6,367 nt of DNA. It comes from Nitrosomonas sp. GTDB lineage: Bacteria > Pseudomonadota > Gammaproteobacteria > Burkholderiales > Nitrosomonadaceae. Both the position numbers and the translations under genes were made by a program. A model generated the notes under the pieces. It did no database searches. It was not told where the DNA came from and saw nothing but the letters and a program-made list of their open reading frames with translations. The stretch lies in assembly GCA_021774205.1 (NCBI GenBank), contig JAJFJI010000328.1, forward strand, positions 1 through 6,367. Direction: 5' to 3'. Numbering within the stretch: position 1 is the first letter of the stretch; the number at the start of each line of letters is the position of its first letter. Positions 1 through 4,787 of the stretch are shown piece after piece.

Positions 1-220
1 GATCAATACGTTCCTTTTGTTCATCAATGCCGCGTAATGCGTCCAGTGTAATATTATGCGGGTGTGTAATCGGTTGCAGGTATCCGGTATTGCCGTGCTT
101 GCGCCAGCGAAAAGCAATTGCGGCTCTCCAATCAGTATCTGGTTGTTCCGCGGGTAGCAATTTTTCCAGTCGCAAAAGCAGCTTGTCCGCACGATTGCAC
201 AATTTATCTATTTTACTCAT
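1..220 (-). CDS. DUF815-family AAA-type ATPase, N-terminal 73 residues (runs off the window)
   Basis: The reverse strand from the ATG at 220 reads without a stop for 73 codons to the window edge. It begins MSKIDKLCNRADKLLLRLEK and has an Arg/Trp-rich stretch (WRAAIAFRWRK, about residues 31-41), then HPHNITLDALRGIDEQKE at 53-70. The last block resembles the segment just before the P-loop in DUF815 ATP-binding proteins, where the bound-partner helix leads into the nucleotide-binding domain. Walker A and B would lie outside the window, so ATPase function is inferred from family resemblance only. The start lies 12 bp after the argJ stop on the same strand, so the two genes are probably cotranscribed. 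The gap (tagattaccccc in gene orientation) has no good Shine-Dalgarno, which suggests translational coupling to argJ. Following argJ is an arrangement known in betaproteobacteria. Confidence 0.72.
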   Translation of the reverse strand, partial: MSKIDKLCNRADKLLLRLEKLLPAEQPDTDWRAAIAFRWRKHGNTGYLQPITHPHNITLDALRGIDEQKERID

Positions 221-232
221 GGGGGTAATCTA

Positions 233-1456
233 TTAGCTTCGATATTCCGCGTTAATCCTGACATAGTCATAAGAAAAATCACAGGTCCAAACGGTTGTTG
301 TTGTTGTACCACGGTTAAGCGCAACGCGCACAGTAATCTCAGGCTGATTCATTACCTGCTGCCCATCCGTCTCCTCATAGCCTGACGCTCTGCCACCGTT
401 CTCGGCAACTAAAACATTATCCAGATAAAGCTGGATACCATTTACGTTTAGTTCATTAATTCCCGAATAACCAATTGCTGCAAGTATTCTTCCCAAATTG
501 GGGTCAGAAGCAAAAAAAGCCGTCTTGACCAATGGCGAATGCGCAATGGTATAAGCAACTTTGGCGCATTCATCCAGGTCTTTGCCGCCATCAACCTGAA
601 TCGTGATAAATTTGGTTGCGCCTTCACCATCGCGTACAATCATCCGGGCCAGCTCCGCCGAAACAGCGGTAATTGCCTCCTGTAACAAGCCAAACGCTGC
701 GCATTCGGTACTTGTAATCTCCGCGCCCGCATGACCCGTTGCCAGCAACATAAATGCATCATTGGTGGAAGTATCACCATCGACCGTAATACAATTAAAA
801 GAATGATTAGCCACATATTGCACCATCTGCTGCAACAAAGACTGGCTAATCGTCGCATCTGTAGCGATAAACCCTAGCATGGTCGCCATATTTGGACGAA
901 TCATGCCGGAGCCCTTTGCAATGCCGGTAATGGTGATTGCTTGGCCATTCAATTGAATTTGTTTTGAAACCGCTTTTGGCACAATATCTGTCGTCAAAAT
1001 GGCATGCGCCGCATCAAACCAGTTATCCGGCTTGAGATCAGCCACTGCCGCAGGCAATCCATTAATGATAGCCTCAATGGGCAATGGCTCCATAATGACG
1101 CCAGTCGAAAACGGCAATACTTGCTGTGCTTTACAATCCAATAATTTAGCCAAAGTAGCGCAAGTCGTGCATGCATGTTCCAATCCACTATTGCCTGTAC
1201 CTGCATTGGCATTACCGGTATTTACCACTAAGGCACGAATGGAATTTTCAGTCAGATGTAGCTTCGCCACAATCACCGGTGCGGCACAAAACCGGTTTTT
1301 GGTAAAGACGCCAGCGACTTTTACGCCGTCATCCAAAGCGATCACCAGTAAATCTTTATGATCAGGTTTCTTAATGCCGGCTTCTGCAATGCCAAGCGAC
1401 ACACCGGCTATGGGTAACAGCTTTTCGGGCAGTAAAGGAGAAATATTGATGGGCAT
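233..1456 (-). CDS. argJ: Bifunctional glutamate N-acetyltransferase / amino-acid acetyltransferase ArgJ
   Basis: ArgJ moves the acetyl group from N-acetylornithine to glutamate in the cyclic arginine pathway and, in bifunctional forms, also makes N-acetylglutamate from acetyl-CoA. It is a cytoplasmic Ntn-fold enzyme that cleaves itself into alpha and beta chains. With the ATG at 1456 the protein has 407 residues, the usual length. Visible family motifs are NTGNANAGTG (about residues 79-88), the oxyanion-hole region FSTGVIMEPLP (116-126), KGSGMIRPNMATMLGF (181-196) and the C-terminal ending YDYVRINAEYRS. In the third motif Thr192 is the predicted self-cleavage nucleophile, following Ala191. 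A longer frame begins at a TTG at 1471, but the ATG matches the usual ArgJ N-terminus (MPINISPLLP) better. Neither start has a clear ribosome binding site. The gene lies 42 bp downstream of the toxin gene and 12 bp upstream of the DUF815 gene. All key residues look intact. Confidence 0.97.
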   Translation of the reverse strand: MPINISPLLPEKLLPIAGVSLGIAEAGIKKPDHKDLLVIALDDGVKVAGVFTKNRFCAAPVIVAKLHLTENSIRALVVNTGNANAGTGNSGLEHACTTCATLAKLLDCKAQQVLPFSTGVIMEPLPIEAIINGLPAAVADLKPDNWFDAAHAILTTDIVPKAVSKQIQLNGQAITITGIAKGSGMIRPNMATMLGFIATDATISQSLLQQMVQYVANHSFNCITVDGDTSTNDAFMLLATGHAGAEITSTECAAFGLLQEAITAVSAELARMIVRDGEGATKFITIQVDGGKDLDECAKVAYTIAHSPLVKTAFFASDPNLGRILAAIGYSGINELNVNGIQLYLDNVLVAENGGRASGYEETDGQQVMNQPEITVRVALNRGTTTTTVWTCDFSYDYVRINAEYRS

Positions 1457-1498
1457 ATTTATTGGTTGCAATTTTGGATCTGAAGACCCAGTATGTAA

Positions 1499-1834
1499 TT
1501 ATTGTGTCAGCGAAGAAAAATTCTGTTTAAAAAGTATTTTATCCTGAGTTGATAAGTGACCTAATGACTTGATGATTAAACGATGATCCAAGGTAAATAG
1601 TTTTAAACGTATTAATGATGCCACAGGCAAACCCGCACTTTTTAAATCACTTATTATTGTATCCAATGGCCAGGCGGAATGTTTGACAGAAGTAGTCATT
1701 GCTATGGCGCTATAATCAATATAACAATTAAATGACCTTGCTGAAGAAATAATCAGCGCAGGCCTGTTTTTAATTGCTTGCTGATCCGTAAACGGGATAG
1801 GGATTTTAACGATTTCGAAGCAATGATAAATCAC
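1499..1834 (-). CDS. PemK/MazF-family type II toxin (probable mRNA endoribonuclease)
   Basis: Predicted 111-residue toxin of the PemK/MazF fold; characterised members cleave mRNA. The N-terminal block FEIVKIPIPFTDQQAIKNRP matches the family's opening beta strands (usual form G-D-I-V-x-V-P-F-P-F-T-D, then K-x-R-P-A), followed by ALIISS and the later YSAIAMTTS strand. In the first block Phe/Glu replaces the usual Gly-Asp. The C-terminal half (AGLPVASLIRLKLFTLDHR) matches the family's pattern of a second strand pair and helix. I chose the GTG at 1834 because it gives a family-like N-terminus and has GAGG six bases upstream. The open frame extends to a GTG at 1882, but that part lies inside the antitoxin coding sequence. 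The toxin start overlaps the end of the antitoxin frame by 29 bases, typical of coupled toxin-antitoxin pairs. The gene is AT-rich. No inactivating lesion is visible, although its antitoxin is truncated. Confidence 0.75.
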   Translation of the reverse strand: MIYHCFEIVKIPIPFTDQQAIKNRPALIISSARSFNCYIDYSAIAMTTSVKHSAWPLDTIISDLKSAGLPVASLIRLKLFTLDHRLIIKSLGHLSTQDKILFKQNFSSLTQ

Positions 1835-1940
1835 GATACGCCTCATCATCTTCGGCGCTATTCCACGCTGATAAATTACCACTCAATGCACTTTTAAGCA
1901 AAAAACAGACACTGTTCTGATTATTCAGCAACCAGTTTGA
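1806..1940 (-). pseudogene. C-terminal remnant of the cognate antitoxin
   Basis: In the frame ending at the TAA 1806-1808 the reverse strand reads KSALSGNLSAWNSAEDDEAY followed by RDLSLLRNR. An acidic tail with a W-(N/D)-S-x-E-D-(D/E)-E-A-Y-x-D-L pattern is characteristic of small antitoxins encoded immediately upstream of PemK/MazF toxins. The frame is open only back to a TAG at 1941-1943, giving about 44 codons, and the part before the Lys at 1893-1895 (SNWLLNNQNSVCFLL) looks like unrelated sequence. No N-terminal DNA-binding region is present. Either the antitoxin was cut by the event that placed the L,D-transpeptidase gene here, or it starts at a TTG (1931 or 1886) as a very short peptide. 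The stop overlaps the toxin start. The identity of the tail is fairly firm; the N-terminal boundary is not. Confidence 0.6.
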
Positions 1941-1967
1941 CTAAATATCCGCCTTTGCGTATATTTC

Positions 1968-3176
1968 ATGTTAACAAAAATGGCGTTTTTTTCCTATATT
2001 CCGGTTACCGATTTGATCATCATCACCAATTTCGTGAAAGCAACAGCATTGATCGTGCTGATAGCTGTTTTGTCTGCCTGCGCGGCACTCAACGATTTTC
2101 TGATGCCACTTTCGGAATCCGACGTGCGAGTTGTCGAATTACCGCCACCCGAAGCACGTCCGCGGCTCGAGCCGATAAATCCTAACTATTTTGTCTTGGA
2201 ATCGTCGGACCAGACTGTCATCGGTGAGCCGCAGATTGTGTTTGCGAAGGAAGATAACACGTTTTCCGACCTGGCCCGCGAATACGGTCTTGGTTACGAC
2301 GAGCTTGTCGATGCCAATCCTGAGGTCGATCCCTGGCTACCCGGCGACGGAACGCGCATCATCCTGCCGACGCAGTATGTTTTGCCCGATGTTCCCAGGG
2401 AGGGCGTTGTTCTAAATGTCGCGTCAAAGCGACTGTTTTATTTTGCACCAGTGGAGGATGGTCAACCGCAGACCGTCATGACCTACCCGATAGGTATCGG
2501 CCGGGTCGGCTGGCAGACGCCGCTCGGTTCGTCCACAGTGGTTTACATGGCGGAGGATCCGCATTGGTACGTGCCAGCATCGGTGCGCAAAGAGCATGAA
2601 GCGCTTGGCGATCCGCTGCCCGCCGTCGTGCCGCCAGGTCCCGACAACCCACTCGGCCAGCACGTACTGAAGCTGGGTATTCCCGGCTACCTGATCCACG
2701 GTACCAACAAGCCTTATGGTGTCGGCATGCGTGTCAGTCACGGATGCGTACGCATGTATCCAGAGAACATCGAGTTGCTTTACGACCTGGTTGGTGTTGG
2801 AGAGTCTGTAACCATTATCAACGAGCCTTTTCTCGCCGGCTGGAAAGACGGTCACATCTATTTCGAAAGTCACGTGCCGCTTGAGGACGATGAGGTCAGT
2901 ATCGAACAGCGACTGATCAATATCCTCGAGAAGGTCGAAATGCTGGCCAACGAGAAAGAAACAAACGTCGATCTTGATCAGATGCGCTTAGCTGCAAACG
3001 CGATGCTCGGCGTTCCGGTGATTCTTGCCGGCGGCGCGCCGGAAGCGCTGCTGGCCCGCGCACGGATTATCGAGAATACGGTTGAGCCGGACCCCGATCT
3101 GCTGGCGCTGGCTGAGGTTCGCGCCATACTTGACGCGCCGCTTGAGGAAACGGACAGCGGCGTCGCCAACGAATAA
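1968..3176 (+). CDS. ErfK/YbiS-type L,D-transpeptidase lipoprotein with LysM-like domain
   Basis: L,D-transpeptidases form 3-3 peptidoglycan cross-links or attach envelope proteins to meso-diaminopimelate in the periplasm. The 402-residue frame has a hydrophobic signal segment (about 24-37) ending in lipobox LSAC with Cys38. A LysM-like segment follows at about 74-135 (FSDLAREYGLGYDELVDANP, then LPGDGTRIILP), then the YkuD catalytic domain at about 144-288. The catalytic pattern is clear: His244 (LIHGTN), then SHGCVRM with His258, Cys260 and Arg262. LPAVVPPGPDNPLG (217-230) is the insert seen in YbiS-like enzymes. About 110 residues after the domain are helical, acidic and of no known family. 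The ATG at 1968 has no Shine-Dalgarno and gives an oddly long n-region; a GTG at 2034 would give a compact signal peptide. G+C is far above the neighbours, suggesting transfer. Function is confident, the start uncertain. Confidence 0.93.
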   Translation: MLTKMAFFSYIPVTDLIIITNFVKATALIVLIAVLSACAALNDFLMPLSESDVRVVELPPPEARPRLEPINPNYFVLESSDQTVIGEPQIVFAKEDNTFSDLAREYGLGYDELVDANPEVDPWLPGDGTRIILPTQYVLPDVPREGVVLNVASKRLFYFAPVEDGQPQTVMTYPIGIGRVGWQTPLGSSTVVYMAEDPHWYVPASVRKEHEALGDPLPAVVPPGPDNPLGQHVLKLGIPGYLIHGTNKPYGVGMRVSHGCVRMYPENIELLYDLVGVGESVTIINEPFLAGWKDGHIYFESHVPLEDDEVSIEQRLINILEKVEMLANEKETNVDLDQMRLAANAMLGVPVILAGGAPEALLARARIIENTVEPDPDLLALAEVRAILDAPLEETDSGVANE

Positions 3177-3295
3177 TTAGCTCCTGAAATATCTCAAAAG
3201 CTCATCTGGCAGTGCCGTCGTATCAGTGGCCTGGTGGTCGTCACGTCAAGCGCCGCAGAGTGGTAGGTGTGCTAGAAAAAGTGTCATTGCATGCT

Positions 3296-3629
3296 TCAAT
3301 TCCTGATACCTTTTTCTCCGATATATTGAGTGCCCAGATTATTTGCATGAATTTCGGCATCATATGGCGGCGGTTGGATGTTGCGTAAATTGATTACATT
3401 ATCGGAAACTGCCGCCACGGAGCCGTCTAAAACCACTTTTAATGCCTTATAGCTAGGTTCATTGGGCTCAAACGTCAAATCCGTCGCAATACAAAATAAA
3501 GCGTTCCAGACGTTGATATATCTTCTCAACAATATCAATCAAATGATGTTTTTCCACCTCAGTTAGCCGCAAACCGTCATTGGTATATATGTTCAGCAGT
3601 GCCTTGACCAATGAAGAATTACGAAGCAT
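3296..3629 (-). pseudogene. Unrecognised small gene, apparently split by a frameshift
   Basis: I do not recognise this protein. On the reverse strand an ATG at 3629 opens a helical segment (MLRNSSLVKALLNIYTNDGL, then LTEVEKHHLIDIVEKIYQRL) that ends at a TGA at 3468-3470. A second frame overlaps it and continues to a TGA at 3296-3298, with protein-like sequence LTFEPNEPSYKALKVVLDGS and then NVINLRNIQPPPYDAEIHAN. Joining the two frames near 3485-3495 (ILYC to TDLTFEP) needs a single-base shift and gives one protein of about 110 residues with no signal peptide or membrane segment. This suggests one original gene with an indel or a sequencing error, but two overlapping genes cannot be excluded. 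The ATG has no clear ribosome binding site. Composition is AT-rich like the host parts of the window, and the gene is divergent from the TusA-family gene 55 bp away. Confidence 0.42.
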
Positions 3630-3684
3630 GCTGAAAGGCAGTAATAATGCGGAAAAATATCCACACAGATAAAAAAGGAAACAG

Positions 3685-3912
3685 ATGAGTTTTGATAAGG
3701 AACTGGATGCGCGCGGCCTGGTTTGCCCATTGCCCATCTTACGCACCAAAAAATCTTTAGCTGAAATGAGCAGCGGACAAGTGCTTAAGATTGTCGCCAC
3801 CGATCCAGGCGCGGTCATTGATTTTCAGGTTTTTGCTGATCAAACGGGTCATGCGCTATTGTCGATGTCGGAAAATAGCGAAGAATTTGTTTTTTTTTTG
3901 AAGAAGAAGTGA
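3685..3912 (+). CDS. tusA: TusA/SirA-family sulfur carrier protein
   Basis: Small cytoplasmic sulfur-transfer protein of 75 residues, the usual family length. The signature is at the N-terminus: LDARGLVCPLPILRTKKSL, with the CPxP motif at Cys14-Pro15-Leu16-Pro17. In TusA-type proteins this Cys carries the persulfide passed on for 2-thiouridine tRNA modification or other sulfur trafficking. The second half (GQVLKIVATDPGAVIDF, about 36-52) is the family's beta-alpha-beta core with its TDPG turn. The start is supported by an AAAGGAA ribosome binding site 5-6 bases before the ATG. Bacteria often carry several TusA-like paralogues, so the exact sulfur pathway cannot be told here; the neighbours are not sulfur genes. 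The last codons include a run of ten T (3890-3899) encoding Val-Phe-Phe-Leu, just before three Lys codons and the stop. The gene looks intact. Confidence 0.93.
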   Translation: MSFDKELDARGLVCPLPILRTKKSLAEMSSGQVLKIVATDPGAVIDFQVFADQTGHALLSMSENSEEFVFFLKKK

Positions 3913-3944
3913 TCCTGGTATAGCAATTGGTAGCCAGGTTATAG

Positions 3945-4528
3945 GAGCGTGGTGTATCAGTGGTTCATTCTACAGTGAGCCGTTGGGCGATCAGGTTTCT
4001 ACCATTACTGGAAAAGATTTTCAGAAAACATAGGCGCCCGGTTGATGGAAGCTGGCGGATGGACGAGACTTATATCAAGGTCAAAGGCACTTGGAAATAC
4101 TTCTGTCGCGCTGTGGACAGGAATAGTAAAACGATCGACTTTCTATTAACGGCCAAGCGCGATAAGGCTGCTGCTAAACGCCTATTTGACAAAGCTATGC
4201 AGGCCAATGGTGTTCCTGAAAAGGTCACGGTGGATAAAAAGTGGTGCCAATAAAGCGGCGGTTGATGAGATCAATGCCAACAGTGAGATACTCATGGTGG
4301 TTCGTCAGGTCAAATATCTCAATAATATTGTGGAACAAGACCATCGAGCAGTGGCGAGTGACAAAACCAATGCTCGGATTCAAATCTTTTCAATCAGCTA
4401 ATAACATCTTGGCTGGCATCGAACTAATGTACGTGATTCGCAAAGATCAGATGATGATGGAGTGAGTTGACAAGATGTCTTTTGCTGAGCAATTTTATGA
4501 GCTGGCAGAATAAATCCGTCTAGTTTAA
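3945..4528 (+). pseudogene. IS6-family DDE transposase, truncated with two frameshifts and two nonsense codons
   Basis: The remnant begins in frame as ERGVSVVHSTVSRW, directly after an in-frame TAG (3942-3944), so the N-terminus with its helix-turn-helix start is lost. It continues through WRMDETYIKVKGTWKYF and IDFLLTAKRDKAAAKRLFDK. A one-base gain in the A run at 4236-4240 shifts the frame; the next frame resumes with SGANKAAVDEINANSE and VRQVKYLNNIVEQDHRAV. A second shift near 4351-4356 leads to RVTKPMLGFKSFQSANNILA and GIELMYVIRKDQMMME. TGA at 4463-4465 and TAA at 4511-4513 then replace sense codons, since MSFAEQFYELAE and IRLV follow in the same frame to the natural stop at 4526-4528. Codons for the catalytic triad survive across the frames: Asp at 4062-4064, Asp at 4233-4235 and Glu at 4333-4335. 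About 194 codons remain. A one-frame product would stop at 4253. Confidence 0.92.
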
Positions 4529-4566
4529 CGGGATGGCATGTCAGCTCATCCGAAATATGCGCTTTT

Positions 4567-4586
4567 GCGCTTAATGCGACAGAGCC
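4567..4586. repeat. Right terminal inverted repeat of the IS6-family relic
   Basis: The top strand ends ttaatgcgacagagcc at 4586. Its complement, GGCTCTGTCGCATTAA, has the form of IS6-family ends and lies 58 bp beyond the natural transposase stop, the expected place. The preceding GCGC-TTTT-GCGC palindrome (4559-4570) overlaps its inner edge. The partner repeat on the left is missing, so this rests on family resemblance and position. Confidence 0.65.
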
Positions 4587-4624
4587 TATTAACCCGTTTC
4601 ATTATGTTTGTGATTGAATGGACT

Positions 4625-4652
4625 GTATGATCCTGGATTTTCAGGATCATAC
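4625..4652. repeat. Perfect inverted repeat, 11-bp stem
   Basis: GTATGATCCTG (4625-4635) is mirrored by CAGGATCATAC (4642-4652) around a 6-base GATTTT loop. No T run follows on either strand, so it is not a standard intrinsic terminator, although it could fold in RNA or cruciform DNA. It starts 38 bp after the IS6 relic and is the first of four inverted repeats before the patatin gene. Confidence 0.8.
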
Positions 4653-4670
4653 GTCGACTTTCATTCGACG
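4652..4670. repeat. Perfect inverted repeat, 6-bp stem, abutting the previous one
   Basis: CGTCGA (4652-4657) pairs with TCGACG (4665-4670) around a 7-base loop, CTTTCAT. It shares base 4652 with the 11-bp hairpin, so the two stems would stack in a folded transcript. Function unknown. Confidence 0.65.
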
Positions 4671-4671
4671 G

Positions 4672-4716
4672 CCCCCTATACTCAGAAACTAGGCCGGATG
4701 TGCCCACGATAGGGGG
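4672..4716. repeat. Inverted repeat CCCCCTAT / ATAGGGGG, 8-bp stem with 29-base loop
   Basis: CCCCCTAT (4672-4679) is exactly complementary to ATAGGGGG (4709-4716). The loop contains GGCC and GCCC segments. It follows the two shorter hairpins directly, so 4625-4716 is almost continuously paired if transcribed. It could be the end of a lost mobile element or a structured leader; I cannot assign it to a known family. Confidence 0.6.
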
Positions 4717-4729
4717 AAGTTAAGACTCC

Positions 4730-4751
4730 GATACCTGGTACTCTGGGTATC
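4730..4751. repeat. Inverted repeat GATACC / GGTATC, 6-bp stem
   Basis: GATACC (4730-4735) pairs with GGTATC (4746-4751) around a 10-base loop, 36 bp before the patatin start codon. If the transcript starts upstream, this is the hairpin nearest the ribosome binding site but does not cover it. Confidence 0.45.
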
Positions 4752-4787
4752 AATAGAAATCAGACTAAGTAGTGGGAGATTTTAGAA

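Larger units (their letters stand above)
3945..4586 (+). mobile_element. Decayed IS6-family insertion sequence, left end missing
   Basis: Relic of an IS6-family (IS26-like) element. It holds most of one transposase gene, broken by several mutations, then about 58 bp of non-coding tail ending in a terminal repeat at 4567-4586. Read outward from the right end the repeat starts GGCTCTGTCGCATTAA, matching the family's GGC(T/A)CTGT-type ends. The left terminal repeat and the first roughly 40 transposase codons are absent; recognisable sequence begins near 3945, about 30 bp after the tusA stop. No 8-bp target duplication can be paired because the left end is gone. The element can no longer move on its own. 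Confidence 0.85.

Noticed and set aside
1104..1136. Met in the ArgJ STGVI-M-EPLP motif as a possible active-site change
   Set aside because: This position varies among ArgJ proteins as I know them; the Thr-Gly pair of the oxyanion hole is intact.
1457..1471. TTG start at 1471 adding five residues to ArgJ
   Set aside because: The ATG at 1456 gives the N-terminus usual for the family, and the TTG has no ribosome binding site either.
1835..1882. Longer toxin start (GTG at 1882)
   Set aside because: The extra 16 residues lie in the antitoxin coding sequence and do not fit MazF-type N-termini; the GTG at 1834 has GAGG in front.
2424..2873. Reverse-strand 149-codon frame inside the transpeptidase gene
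   Set aside because: It is antisense to the conserved catalytic domain, and long antisense frames are common in GC-rich genes.
3914..3938. CCTGG...CCAGG pair after tusA as a terminator
   Set aside because: Only five pairs, a 15-base loop and no T run.
4600..4640. Promoter TTGTGA / TATGAT for the patatin gene
   Set aside because: The spacing is only 12 bases, too short for a sigma-70 promoter.
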